A DNA stretch of 48,652 bases from Nocardia carnea (GTDB taxonomy: Bacteria; Actinomycetota; Actinomycetes; Mycobacteriales; Mycobacteriaceae), in contig NZ_JARWNW010000204.1 in the NCBI RefSeq assembly GCF_029868325.1, positions 1-48,652 of the forward strand, in the 5' to 3' direction. The notes below the pieces were generated by a model that was not told the DNA's origin, made no database searches, and was given only the letters and a program-made list of their open reading frames with translations. The position numbers and the translations under genes were made by a program. Positions 17,059 to 25,252 of the stretch are shown here, piece by piece; within the stretch, counting starts at the first letter, position 1, and each line of letters opens with the position of its first letter.

Positions 17059-17142
17059 GGTGCCACCAGGGGCAAGGGGTTATCCGGTCCGGCCCCGGCC
17101 CGTGCCCGTACGGTTACCGCAGGAAGCGGGCGCGCGGTGCGC

Positions 17143-18510
17143 TCACCCGGCGCCCGGGGGCAGGCTGCGGGTGGGCGTCGAACCGCAGAATTCCTCGATC
17201 TGCTCGTCCAGGGACCGGGCCTGCGCCACGCCACGGTAAGTGGGAGCGCAGATCCGCCGGCGGACGCCGGTGAGCCGTTCCTCGAGTTGCGCGATGCGCT
17301 TGTCCTCGGCCAGTTCGAGCACCGGCGACAGTGCCTCCGCCGCGCCGTCGAGGCTGCCGTTGATCAGGTGCGCGGCCGCCGAATCGACCCGGGCCAGCGC
17401 TTCGGCGCCGTAGGAACGCTGCCGCGCCGGACCGCTGCGGTACAGCTCGATCGTGCGCTCCGTGGCGGCCAGCGCCGGTTCGGCGAGACCGAGATGGATA
17501 TAGGTGGCGCCCGCGTAGTAGCTGGCCTTGGCCTCGGAGAAGCCGAACACCCCGCCCACTTCGTCGTGCAGGCTGTCGGTGGCGGGGCCCTCGCTCGCCG
17601 CGGCGGCGGCCCGGAGACAACGTTCGGTATCGGCGGCGCTACCGATCTTCGACCAGATCCGCGCCTCGATATTGTGCAGCCGCACCGCGGCGGTGGCCGA
17701 ATCCGCGTACTGCTGCCCGCTCTGCGCCAGCGCAAGCGCCCGATGTGGCCGTTCCGACCAGTACTCGATCAGCGCGTGCATCCCCCGCGCCCACGCTCGC
17801 AGCCCGTTGTGACCGGAGATCTCCCCGTACGCCCAGGCTGCCCGGATCTGCTCGCCGGCCGCATCCAGATAACCCAGATCGGTACTGGCGTTGGCGAGCA
17901 ACCCCGACAGGGAGCCCGCCAGCAGATATAGGTGACTGGTGTCGGACGGGCGCTGATGACCCTCGAGCAGCCGATACACCCGCCGGCGGACCCGCAGCAT
18001 CTCCACCATCATCGGCATCGGCGGGGTGTGCACGTAGTCGTTGGCGATCCGGGTGACATCCGCGTCGAGCTGCTCCAAGGTGCTGGGGCCGATATTCGTC
18101 GCCTCGGCCCGGCCCGCGTGATCGCTCGCCTCGTGTGCTGCCGCCATGATGAGATCCCTCTCCGAAATCGCCGCCGACCCGTCCCCGCGCACCGCACCGC
18201 TATCGATGAGGGCCAGGAGTTCGGCGTCATTGGAATAGCTTCCGCGCACCGTGGTAGATCCGCCGGGGCCGGAGACAGTACCGGCGGCCGTCAATGCGGC
18301 GAACCTGCCCCGCTCGACATCATCGGACCTGGCCAGGCAGGTATCGAGGGCAGCCTGGTTGACGGGACGCGGATGTACCCGGTCGCCCCCGGCCTCCCAT
18401 TTGGACACCAGTCGTTCGTGCACACCCAGATGTGCCGCGAACTCCCGGATGCTCATCCGTTTGGCCTCGCGAAGCGCCCGGGCCTCCTTTCCAGACCATT
18501 GGCCGACCAC
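17143..18510 (-). CDS. XRE-family regulator with TPR-like domain
   Basis: A 455-residue regulator beginning at the GTG at 18510, preceded by GGAAAGGG at good spacing. Residues of about 7-42 form a helix-turn-helix (REAKRMSIREFAAHLGVHERLVSKWEAGG). The remaining ~400 residues are helical and Ala-rich, with TPR-like stretches such as AGEQIRAAWAYGEISGHNGLRAWARGMHALIEYWS and EPALAATERTIELYRSG. This build is common in actinobacterial regulators whose TPR domain senses a peptide or partner protein. It is divergent from the small gene at 18748, and such pairs are typical regulator/target units. The palindrome at 18578-18596 lies between them. Confidence 0.82.
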   Translation of the reverse strand: MVGQWSGKEARALREAKRMSIREFAAHLGVHERLVSKWEAGGDRVHPRPVNQAALDTCLARSDDVERGRFAALTAAGTVSGPGGSTTVRGSYSNDAELLALIDSGAVRGDGSAAISERDLIMAAAHEASDHAGRAEATNIGPSTLEQLDADVTRIANDYVHTPPMPMMVEMLRVRRRVYRLLEGHQRPSDTSHLYLLAGSLSGLLANASTDLGYLDAAGEQIRAAWAYGEISGHNGLRAWARGMHALIEYWSERPHRALALAQSGQQYADSATAAVRLHNIEARIWSKIGSAADTERCLRAAAAASEGPATDSLHDEVGGVFGFSEAKASYYAGATYIHLGLAEPALAATERTIELYRSGPARQRSYGAEALARVDSAAAHLINGSLDGAAEALSPVLELAEDKRIAQLEERLTGVRRRICAPTYRGVAQARSLDEQIEEFCGSTPTRSLPPGAG

Positions 18511-18577
18511 GTTGTCACCCTTTCCGAACGATTTCCTCCCCAGAGTACGAGCCGAATGTGACTGCAACCACAAGGAA

Positions 18578-18596
18578 ATTCGCTACCGCAGCGAAT
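18578..18596. promoter_or_regulatory. Palindrome in the XRE/hypothetical divergent promoter region
   Basis: Arms ATTCGCT and AGCGAAT with a 5-base spacer, 68 bases upstream of the XRE start and 152 bases before the divergent gene. It is a plausible autoregulatory operator; the assignment rests only on symmetry and position. Confidence 0.4.
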
Positions 18597-18747
18597 GGCA
18601 GCGCAAGGGCAGTGGAACGCAAGCGCGGAGGCGGTTCCGGCGCGCCGGTGCAGGCGGGATCCTGGAGGGGCAGAAGCGAAACCGCCACCGGCCGTGGCTC
18701 GGCACGCCAGGAAGGTCCGGCACGCCAGGGAGGCAAGGGGATTCACC

Positions 18748-19194
18748 GTGAATGTGGAAAAGCTCAGAACGGTCGACGACTGGGCCGCCTACTACCGTCA
18801 CGAATTCGGTCTACCGGCCACCGAACGCGGCGGCTTCGTGATGCTGCCGATCACCAGCCGGGCCTGTGTCATCCACCTACCCACCGAACGCGCCCGCGCC
18901 GTCCGCGAACTGCTGGATTCCCGGGATATCCGGGTCCCCGTGCTGGCCCGCCAGATTCGCTGGAGCTTCGTGGCCTATCCGGATCGCCGGCCCGATCCCG
19001 AAGTGGTGGAGATGCTGCACCGCATCGATATCGACATTCCCGGCGTGGGCAGCGCGGTCATGCTGCCCACGGGGATGGGCCGCTGGAACCGGGAGGGCTG
19101 TAACTGGGTGGTGCCACCCGAACGCGACGGTCTGCTCCCGCCACTGTCCTCGGTGATCAATGCCGCACTCCTGGCGGGCGGCAGCCGGGAATGA
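18748..19194 (+). CDS. Hypothetical protein divergent from an XRE regulator
   Basis: A 148-residue protein starting at the GTG at 18748, preceded by AGGCAAGGGG. The frame is open further upstream to 18595, but that part looks non-coding. The sequence opens with MNVEKLRTVDDWAAYYRHEFGL and has conserved-looking segments GGFVMLPITSRACVIHLP, SFVAYPDRRPDPEVVEML and a Trp/Asn-containing GMGRWNREGCNWVVPP. It has no membrane segment or signal peptide, and I do not recognise the family. Its position opposite a TPR-type XRE regulator suggests that the two are functionally paired. An effector or sensor partner is one option, without direct support. Confidence 0.65.
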   Translation: MNVEKLRTVDDWAAYYRHEFGLPATERGGFVMLPITSRACVIHLPTERARAVRELLDSRDIRVPVLARQIRWSFVAYPDRRPDPEVVEMLHRIDIDIPGVGSAVMLPTGMGRWNREGCNWVVPPERDGLLPPLSSVINAALLAGGSRE

Positions 19195-19334
19195 CCGGGG
19201 ATGGGGCTACGTCCGGCAGCTCACAAGGCACGCCGGTCGTAGCCCGCCCGCGGCGCCGACGGGCGACCGCGGGACCGGCTGTCCAGTACAGCCACCGGGA
19301 TACCGGGCCGGTCTCTGCCCCGGCCGGCTCGGTA

Positions 19335-19847
19335 TCACGGAAGTCGACGCAGCACTCGCCGCGCATCGGGTAGCAGTTCGGGAGCGAACCGGCGATGCCC
19401 CCGGGAGGCGAATGCCCAGATGCGCTTGCCGACCGGCCGCTCGTACCGGACGAAGGTGGCCAGGGAAACACTGTTCTCCTCGACCTCGATCACGAGACTG
19501 CCGGTGAGCATCCACGACCGGGCCGCGAGGGCTATCCAGCTGTCGCCGGATTCGACGACCCGCCAGCCCGCCACGTGCGCCGGCGCGGACCGCCGGGCCA
19601 GCCGGAACCCGAGCAGGCCACGCCAGATCAGCTGCCCCGTGCTCCCGGCGACGGCGTCGAGCGCCGCGCGTGCCCATGCTTCCGGATTCCCGGTCGCCGC
19701 CGCGTCGGTGAGCAGCGTGAACTGATCGCTGTAGTCGTATTCGGTTATCGCGCTGCGCGCTCGGGTCGTATCGGTGAGGTCGTACTGCTGAAATGCGATC
19801 GGATCGGGGTGGCTGTCGACCACATGATCCGGGGAAGGGTCAGTCAT
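19335..19847 (-). CDS. DUF2867-like hypothetical protein
   Basis: A 170-residue protein with an ATG at 19847 preceded by GAGGGAG. The C-terminal half (VAGWRVVESGDSWIALAARS, then SLVIEVEENSVSLATFVRYERP and a WAFASRGHRRFAPELLP block) looks like the DUF2867 family, a START-like small fold of unknown function; this assignment is by eye. It is divergent from the TetR gene at 19949, and both of the paired TetR operators lie in the shared 101-base promoter region. It is therefore the probable main target of that regulator. Confidence 0.65.
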   Translation of the reverse strand: MTDPSPDHVVDSHPDPIAFQQYDLTDTTRARSAITEYDYSDQFTLLTDAAATGNPEAWARAALDAVAGSTGQLIWRGLLGFRLARRSAPAHVAGWRVVESGDSWIALAARSWMLTGSLVIEVEENSVSLATFVRYERPVGKRIWAFASRGHRRFAPELLPDARRVLRRLP

Positions 19848-19868
19848 CGCCGCATCTCCCTCTGACTG

Positions 19869-19885
19869 TTATACGGTGGCGTATA
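19869..19885. promoter_or_regulatory. TetR operator copy 1, TTATACGGTGGCGTATA
   Basis: Arms TATACG and CGTATA around GTGG, 22 bases upstream of the DUF2867-like gene. Identical over 17 bases to the copy at 19903; the two starts are 34 bases apart, close to three helical turns. Confidence 0.85.
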
Positions 19886-19902
19886 TAAGCACGGTACCGC
19901 AG

Positions 19903-19919
19903 TTATACGGTGGCGTATA
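19903..19919. promoter_or_regulatory. TetR operator copy 2, TTATACGGTGGCGTATA
   Basis: The second identical copy, 29 bases upstream of the TetR start. Its position would let the regulator repress its own gene while copy 1 covers the divergent gene. Confidence 0.85.
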
Positions 19920-19948
19920 GATGTCCGGCGGTGAAGGGAGACACACAA

Positions 19949-20518
19949 ATGGGAACGGCACGCACACCTAGTGCCGACTGGATCGACGAGGGCCTGCGCG
20001 CCCTCGCCCACGGTGGGCCCGACGCAGTCCGCGTCGAAGCGCTCGCCAAGAAACTAGGAGTCACCAAAGGCGGCTTCTACGGCTACTTCACCGACCGCAA
20101 CGCCCTGCTCGAGGCCATGCTGGACACCTGGGAACGGCGCAGCGTAGACGAAGTGCTCGACAGCGTCGCCCGCGAAGGCGGCGACCCACGGACGAAAATC
20201 CAGCGCGCCGGCACACTCACCCTCTCCCCGGAACTACTGCCGATCGACCTCGCCATCCGGGATTGGGCCCGCCGCGACGAATCCGTCGCCGCCCGGCTGC
20301 GCCGGGTGGACAACCAGCGCATGCAGTTGCTTCGCGAGATGATCGGCGCCTACTTCACCGACCCGGTCGAGGTCGAAGCCCGCAGCCTGCTCGCCTTCTG
20401 CGCGCGAATCGGTATCCAGTTCCTGGCCGCCGATCCGCCCGACGGCATGGACCGCGGCGAAGTCATGACACGGACCGCCGATATCGTGCTCGGCCCACCC
20501 GAGAACGACGGCCGCTGA
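19949..20518 (+). CDS. TetR-family transcriptional regulator
   Basis: A 189-residue repressor starting at the ATG at 19949, preceded by GAAGGGAG. The N-terminal helix-turn-helix is clear (VRVEALAKKLGVTKGGFYGYFTDRNALLEAMLDTW, residues of about 28-62). The C-terminal ligand domain is all helical (IDLAIRDWARRDESVAARLRRVDNQRM). It most likely binds the two TTATACGGTGGCGTATA sites immediately upstream, controlling itself and the divergent DUF2867-like gene. The ligand is unknown. Confidence 0.9.
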   Translation: MGTARTPSADWIDEGLRALAHGGPDAVRVEALAKKLGVTKGGFYGYFTDRNALLEAMLDTWERRSVDEVLDSVAREGGDPRTKIQRAGTLTLSPELLPIDLAIRDWARRDESVAARLRRVDNQRMQLLREMIGAYFTDPVEVEARSLLAFCARIGIQFLAADPPDGMDRGEVMTRTADIVLGPPENDGR

Positions 20519-20572
20519 ACACATCACAGTGGCTGCGATCCGGTTCCGTTCGGTGCCCGAACACCGGCCGCT

Positions 20573-21145
20573 TCAGTCCGGCAGCGGGAAGTTCAGATAC
20601 GCCCGGGACGGCGTCGGCCCGCGCTGTCCCTGATACTTCGAGCCGGTGCCCGAGCTGCCGTACGGGTTCTCCGCCGGGCTGGTCAGCCGGAACAGGCACA
20701 ACTGCCCGATCTTCATCCCCGGCCACAGTGTGATCGGCAGATTCGCCACATTCGACAGCTCGAGGGTGATGTGCCCGCTGAACCCCGGGTCGATGAACCC
20801 GGCCGTCGAATGGGTGAGCAACCCCAACCGGCCCAGGCTCGACTTACCCTCCAAACGGCCCGCCAGATCGTCGGGCAGGCTGCACACCTCCAGCGTGGAC
20901 CCGAGCACGAACTCCCCCGGATGCAGCACGAACGGTTCACCCGCCGCCGGTTCCACCAGGCTCGTCAGCTCGTCCTGACGCTGCGCCGGGTCGATATGGG
21001 TGTAGCGGGTGTTGTTGAACACCCGGAACATCCGGTCCAGCCGCACGTCGATACTGGACGGCTGGACCAGGTTGTCCGCGAACGGTTCGAGCCCGAGCCG
21101 CCCGGCGGCGAACTCCGCCCGGATATCACGATCGGAAAGCAGCAC
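20573..21145 (-). CDS. dcd: dCTP deaminase
   Basis: A 190-residue trimeric enzyme acting on dCTP in the route to dUMP/dTMP. The GTG at 21145 gives [21 protein letters not shown], the family N-terminus and the 190-residue length I recall for the M. tuberculosis enzyme; an open frame reaching 21268 is not supported. Key blocks are [35 protein letters not shown] and [16 protein letters not shown] with the catalytic Glu. The mycobacterial enzyme is bifunctional, converting dCTP to dUMP directly; the same is likely here but not proven. It converges with the TetR gene and diverges from the VOC gene. Confidence 0.93.
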   Translation of the reverse strand: MLLSDRDIRAEFAAGRLGLEPFADNLVQPSSIDVRLDRMFRVFNNTRYTHIDPAQRQDELTSLVEPAAGEPFVLHPGEFVLGSTLEVCSLPDDLAGRLEGKSSLGRLGLLTHSTAGFIDPGFSGHITLELSNVANLPITLWPGMKIGQLCLFRLTSPAENPYGSSGTGSKYQGQRGPTPSRAYLNFPLPD

Positions 21146-21233
21146 GCCACGAGCGTAGCGACCGCGATCCGGGCAGGTAGATCCCGGTCCGGCAGCACTG
21201 TTTCCTGTCACACCCCGCGGGCATACTCCACCC

Positions 21234-21605
21234 ATGTCAGAGACCAGTGCGCACACCCACCACGGCATCGACTACATCGAACTCACCGTCACCGATATGG
21301 ACGCCGCCCGCAGCTTCTACCGGTCGGCATTCGGCTGGGAATTCAACGACTACGGCCCCGAGTACACCGGTATCCGCCGTTTCGACGGCAGCGACGGCGA
21401 GGCCGGCGGCCTGGCCGCCGGCTCCGAAGTCCGCACCGGTGGCCCCCTGGTCCTGCTGTATTCGAACGACCTCGACGCCAGCCTGCGCTCCGTCGGCGCC
21501 GCCGGCGGCACGGTCACCGAAGGCCCCTTCGATTTCCCCGGCGGCCGCCGCTTCCACTTCACCGACCCCAGCGGCAACCAGCTCGGCGTCTGGTCCGAAG
21601 CCTGA
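21234..21605 (+). CDS. VOC-family (glyoxalase/bleomycin-resistance-like) protein
   Basis: A 123-residue single vicinal-oxygen-chelate protein. It reads [35 protein letters not shown] in the first half and [20 protein letters not shown] at the end, with His, Glu and the usual beta-alpha-beta pattern of both half-modules. Such proteins include lyases, dioxygenases and drug-binding proteins; this short type is most often unassigned. It sits between dcd and tRNA-Gly and has no visible partner. Confidence 0.8.
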   Translation: MSETSAHTHHGIDYIELTVTDMDAARSFYRSAFGWEFNDYGPEYTGIRRFDGSDGEAGGLAAGSEVRTGGPLVLLYSNDLDASLRSVGAAGGTVTEGPFDFPGGRRFHFTDPSGNQLGVWSEA

Positions 21606-21697
21606 CCCACCCACGTTCACCGGGGCCGGAATCGGCAAAAGATTTCGGCCCCGGGCCGGCCCTCTGCTAAGCTCGCCAACGCGTCGACAGGCGTGCC

Positions 21698-21768
21698 GCC
21701 GGTGTAGTTCAATGGCAGAACTTCTGCTTCCCAAGCAGACGGCGCGGGTTCGATTCCCGTCACCGGCT
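21698..21768 (+). tRNA. tRNA-Gly (anticodon CCC)
   Basis: The 71-base cloverleaf is complete. The acceptor stem is GCCGGTG paired with CACCGGC; the D stem is GTTC/GAAC; the anticodon stem TCTGC/GCAGA carries a TTCCCAA loop, giving anticodon CCC at 21730-21732. The T stem GCGGG/CCCGT has a TTCGATT loop and the discriminator base is T. CCA is not encoded. Confidence 0.96.
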
Positions 21769-22242
21769 CAAAATGCAGGTCAGAGGCAGTTCCTCACCTG
21801 CCGCACGATATATTCCAGGCCGCATCGATCGCCTGGCTCCCTTGCCTGATCCGCTGCCCGCGCGCGGCAGGGCACGCGTTGGAGAATCGCGCCGAAGTCG
21901 TTGTCGTACCGCATCTCACTGCGGAGGACGTGTGGAAGGCACGGGAATGGCAAGATCGCCGACGTGGTAGGCGCCGATGTGATGGTCGAAGGCGGCGCCG
22001 TTTTCCCTCGGGGGCGCAGGATCGAACCAACGCATCCAGGACCCGGGCGAAAGGGAGCAAGATATCCGGGCGGCGATCACAACACTGTCGCGGATCGTGA
22101 CCGATACCGGGAATCGCCATGAACCACATGAGGTCGCCGCTGAACTGGGGCTCTCGCTGATCGACTGATACGGCGGAGAATCCTCGACGGTGCCTGTGAA
22201 GACAGCCGCCGAGGGTCCGGCGCGAACCCGGAATCGCCGGCC
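21769..22242. other. Non-coding stretch after tRNA-Gly, possible gene remnant
   Basis: No convincing gene is visible across 474 bases. Short protein-like fragments occur in all three forward frames, in order. VVVPHLTAEDVWKAREWQ (near 21900-21955) is one. GADVMVEGGAVF (about 21970-22005) is in another frame. A 49-residue tail ending ...AAELGLSLID at 22168 is in the third. This order would fit a small gene broken by two frameshifts just downstream of a tRNA, but I do not recognise a family and it may be chance. Confidence 0.3.
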
Positions 22243-22740
22243 TCAGCCGGCGCGCAGGAGTCGGAAGCGGGAGCCGTGGAATACCAAGGGCTCCCGACCG
22301 GGGTGGATTGCGAGACGGCGCACGCGCAGGATGACCACCGTGTGGTCGCCCGCGGGGACGTGCGCTTCGGGAGTGCCTTCGATCCAGACCGAGGCGCCGT
22401 CGATGAACACTGCTTCACCCGTACCGTCGTGCAGGTCCAGGCCGCGGAAGCGGTCGCCGTCGCGGGCGGCCAGGGAGCGGGCGGCGTCCTGCTGGTCGGT
22501 GCCCAGCAGGCTGAGACCGAGGTGGCCCGCGTGGACGAGGCGGGTCCAGGTGGCGGAGGTGTTCTGGATGCAGAACGACACCAGCGGCGGGTCCAGGGAA
22601 ACCGGGACGAAGGTGCTCACGGCGAGACCGTGTGGTTTGCCGTCGACTCGGGCGCAGACGGCCACCACCCCGCTGGGGAAGTTGGCGAATGCCCGGCGCA
22701 GGCCGGTGCCGTCGGCGGGGGCTTCGAACAGCTCGCTCAC
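22243..22740 (-). CDS. Flavin reductase family protein
   Basis: A 165-residue FMN-binding split-barrel protein starting at the GTG at 22740, preceded by AAGAGGTCG. It has the family pattern LRRAFANFPSGVVAVCARVDGKPHGLAVSTF, followed by LDPPLVSFCIQNTSATW and a C-terminal GDHTVVILRVRRLA block. Such proteins supply reduced flavin to a partner monooxygenase (HsaB type) or act alone. No partner oxygenase is next to it; the nearest flavoenzyme, rox, carries its own FAD-dependent reductase chemistry and would not need it. The frame is open upstream to 22962, but the added residues show no family similarity. Confidence 0.85.
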   Translation of the reverse strand: MSELFEAPADGTGLRRAFANFPSGVVAVCARVDGKPHGLAVSTFVPVSLDPPLVSFCIQNTSATWTRLVHAGHLGLSLLGTDQQDAARSLAARDGDRFRGLDLHDGTGEAVFIDGASVWIEGTPEAHVPAGDHTVVILRVRRLAIHPGREPLVFHGSRFRLLRAG

Positions 22741-22974
22741 GATTCGACCTCTTGTTTTTCGGTGGACAACGCTTGCGCTACCGGGCGCCGGGTTTCGGCG
22801 TAGGCGGTGAGTGCACCGTCGCCGCTGTGCGCCCAGTTCAGCATCCGGCCGGGCGTGCGGCCATGGTTCGAATCGAGACGATCCGAACCGGACCGGACGA
22901 CACTGCTGCCTTTCGAGGCCACCACCGGCCCGCACTCGAACATCGACAGGCCGCCGTAGCACCGCCCCGGCGGA

Positions 22975-23364
22975 TCACACCCAGCGGCGGAGAGCGTCGA
23001 TGGTGGTTTCGGGTGAGGTGTTGAAGCAGAAGCGGATACCCGGAGCGATATCGCCGAGAGTATTGATCAGGCGTTCGAACAGCAGGGTGTGTTCCGGGGC
23101 CATGCGAATGCCCGCTCCTATCATGGCGATCCGGAAAGTTCCGGACGCGGCACATCGGCGCAGTTCTTGCTCCGCCGCATCGGGTTCGGCGGGGAGCCGG
23201 CACGAGACGATATCGAATCCGGCTTCCCGCAGCGCCGCTTCCGCGGCGTCGATTCGCGCGGTCAGCGTGGCCTCGTCGAGGCCTGGGTAACGGCTGTAGT
23301 CCAGGGCACTGGGATGTACGCCGATCGACAGCACGGTCGATGCGTCCACGTTCTGCTGGTTCAT
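22975..23364 (-). CDS. Conserved hypothetical protein downstream of an SDR gene
   Basis: A 129-residue protein starting at the ATG at 23364, preceded by GGAG at good spacing. The frame is open further up to the GTG at 23445, which overlaps the stop of the SDR gene (GTGA) and would add 27 residues forming one membrane helix. Both starts are therefore plausible, and the soluble form is preferred because the ribosome-binding site is strong. The sequence carries VLSIGVHPSALDYSRYPGLDEATL, then an FRIAMIGAGIRMAPEHTLLFERLIN block and FNTSPETTIDALRRWV. Similar short proteins occur in other actinobacteria as far as I recall, without a known function. It belongs to the SDR operon. Confidence 0.7.
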   Translation of the reverse strand: MNQQNVDASTVLSIGVHPSALDYSRYPGLDEATLTARIDAAEAALREAGFDIVSCRLPAEPDAAEQELRRCAASGTFRIAMIGAGIRMAPEHTLLFERLINTLGDIAPGIRFCFNTSPETTIDALRRWV

Positions 23365-23441
23365 CGTGTTCTCCGATTCTGTTGTGATGATGAACAGGGC
23401 CAGGCAGATGAGCACCACCGCCCCGGCGATCGCCCCGGTTC

Positions 23442-24161
23442 TCACCACGGGATCCTTCCGTTGCGGTCGAAGAATCCGCCTGTGGGCCCGTCCGTGGCGA
23501 TGGCGGCGAGGCGCACTATCGCGTCGGCACCCTCCGCGAGGGATTGGGGACCGGTGTGGCCGTTGAGGTCTGTTGCGGTGTAACCGGGATCTACCGCATT
23601 GACCCGGATGTCCGGCAGCGCGCTCGCGTAGACGGCAGTGAGCATATTCAGCGCAGCTTTGCTTGCGGGGTAACCGAGTGTCGGGTTCACGAGGTGTTTC
23701 CAGCGGGGATCGGTCAGGGTGGCAACCGATCCCATACCACTGGAGACCATGACGATTCGAGGGGACGTGCTTGCACGCAGCAGCGGCAGGAGGCCACGGG
23801 TTACCCGGGCCGGTCCGAAAACGTTGGTATCGAACACCTCCAGCAGCTCGTCGGGAGTGGTTTCGGTCGGCGAAGTTCCCCGGTCCGCGATACCAGCGTT
23901 GTTGATCACTACGTCGAGCCGCCCCACCTGTGCTCGGATCAGGCGAGCCGCCGCAGCGACGGACTGGTCCGAAGTCACATCCATCCGGACGAACCCGGCC
24001 TGCCGGCCTTCGGCGGCCAGCTCGGCAACCGCCTCGGTGCCGCGCGCGGTATCGCGGGCCGCCAGGAATACCTGCCATCCCAGGTCGGCCAGCCGTCGGA
24101 CGGTTTCGCGGCCCAGGCCCTTGTTTGCCCCGGTAACCAAGGCGATTGTCGATGTTGTCAC
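23442..24161 (-). CDS. Short-chain dehydrogenase/reductase (SDR)
   Basis: A 239-residue classical SDR. The NAD(P)-binding motif is TGANKGLGRETVRRL, the NAG triad is present (VINNAGIAD), and the active site has Ser in MVSSGMG and the Tyr-x3-Lys pair in LGYPASKAALNML. A GTG at 24161 places the first strand at the normal distance; a GTG at 24176 would add five residues. It resembles carbonyl-reductase-like SDRs that are often next to a MmyB-type regulator, as here (divergent gene at 24263). The substrate is unknown. It is the first gene of a leftward operon with the 129-residue protein. Confidence 0.85.
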   Translation of the reverse strand: MTTSTIALVTGANKGLGRETVRRLADLGWQVFLAARDTARGTEAVAELAAEGRQAGFVRMDVTSDQSVAAAARLIRAQVGRLDVVINNAGIADRGTSPTETTPDELLEVFDTNVFGPARVTRGLLPLLRASTSPRIVMVSSGMGSVATLTDPRWKHLVNPTLGYPASKAALNMLTAVYASALPDIRVNAVDPGYTATDLNGHTGPQSLAEGADAIVRLAAIATDGPTGGFFDRNGRIPW

Positions 24162-24232
24162 AGCTCGTAGCGTCACAGCATCGCGCTGCCGTCTCCAGGG
24201 CCGATCAGGCGTAGGACTGTCCGTCCCACCCG

Positions 24233-24250
24233 CCGCAACCGAAGTTGCGG
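24233..24250. promoter_or_regulatory. Palindrome between the SDR and MmyB-type regulator genes
   Basis: Perfect arms CCGCAAC and GTTGCGG around CGAA, lying between the divergent starts at 24161 and 24263 and ending 12 bases before the regulator start. It is a likely binding site for the adjacent regulator. Confidence 0.55.
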
Positions 24251-24262
24251 CAGGATGAGGTG

Positions 24263-25117
24263 GTGGACAGAGCCGAATTGGCCACCGTCTTGAAGACCGC
24301 GCGCTCCCGTCTCCGGCCCGTCGATGTGGGGTTGGCGGCCGGCCTTCGGCGGCAGGTGCCCGGTCTGCGACGCGAGGAAGTCGCGCAACTGGCCGGGCTC
24401 AGCGTCGACTACATCGTCCGGCTCGAGCAGGGGCGTGGCCCCAAACCGTCCGACCAGGTGCTGGGTGCATTGGTCCGCGCGTTACGGCTTTCCGATCCCG
24501 ACCGTGACCTGGTGTTCCGGCTCGCGGGATCGGAGCCGCCGCACGCGGGATGTGTATCCATGCTGGTGCGCCCGAGCGTGCTGCGGCTGTTGGACCGCAT
24601 CCCGGACTTGCCCGCTGTCGTACTGTCCGCCAAATCCGATGTGCTGGCCTGGAATCCGCTCGCAGCCGCCCTGTTCGGCGACTTCTCACAGTTGCCACCG
24701 GCACAACGCAACCTGTTGTGGCAACGGTTCCTCGGCGCCGGTGCGGACAGCGCGCGGACCGGGGAGGAGGCCGGCGGCGACGCTGCCGACTGCGTCGGCT
24801 GCCTGCGCACTGCCCATGCCAAATACCCAGGGGACGCAGACCTCGTCCGGCTCATCACCGAACTGCGGGCCGGAAGTGCTCGATTCGAGCAACTCTGGCA
24901 AACCGGCCGTTCCGGTCGATTGCGCAGCCGCACCACCGAGGTCACCCACCCGGAACTGGGCGTTCTCACTCTCGACTGCGACGTACTGCACGATCCCGAG
25001 GCCGACCAGACCGTCCTCGTCTACTCCGCCGCACCAGCGACCGGCACTGCCGGGTCCCTCGAATTGCTCCGGGTCACCGGACTCGAGCAGTTCGGCCCCA
25101 GCCGATATCTGTCCTGA
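24263..25117 (+). CDS. XRE regulator with MmyB-like ligand domain
   Basis: A 284-residue regulator. Start chosen at the GTG at 24263, with AGGA seven bases upstream. The N-terminal helix-turn-helix is typical of this class (VPGLRREEVAQLAGLSVDYIVRLEQGRGPKPS), and the C-terminal half is the MmyB-like ligand domain (LAWNPLAAALFGDF, then NLLWQRFLG, and VTHPELGVLTLDCDVL). MmyB-like domains bind fatty-acid-like or other hydrophobic ligands in a PAS-like pocket. Such genes are often divergent from an SDR gene that they control, as here. Confidence 0.9.
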   Translation: MDRAELATVLKTARSRLRPVDVGLAAGLRRQVPGLRREEVAQLAGLSVDYIVRLEQGRGPKPSDQVLGALVRALRLSDPDRDLVFRLAGSEPPHAGCVSMLVRPSVLRLLDRIPDLPAVVLSAKSDVLAWNPLAAALFGDFSQLPPAQRNLLWQRFLGAGADSARTGEEAGGDAADCVGCLRTAHAKYPGDADLVRLITELRAGSARFEQLWQTGRSGRLRSRTTEVTHPELGVLTLDCDVLHDPEADQTVLVYSAAPATGTAGSLELLRVTGLEQFGPSRYLS

Positions 25118-25252
25118 ACGGTTCCGTAGCCGCGGCCTCGGCACTCGTCGGCCGCCGAGCGGCAGCGCGATGACCCGGCCCACGGCCGTGGACAGAGAAC
25201 GCTGCTACGGCACGGCCGACGATGCCCGATCGGCATCCGCTACCGTTACCGC

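Noticed and set aside
15892..17931. Long plus-strand open frame over the aminotransferase and XRE genes
   Set aside because: It runs antisense through two well-supported genes and reads as shadow protein.
23364..23448. A separate tiny membrane-peptide gene between the SDR and the 129-residue gene
   Set aside because: The segment is in frame with the downstream protein, so it is at most an alternative N-terminus.
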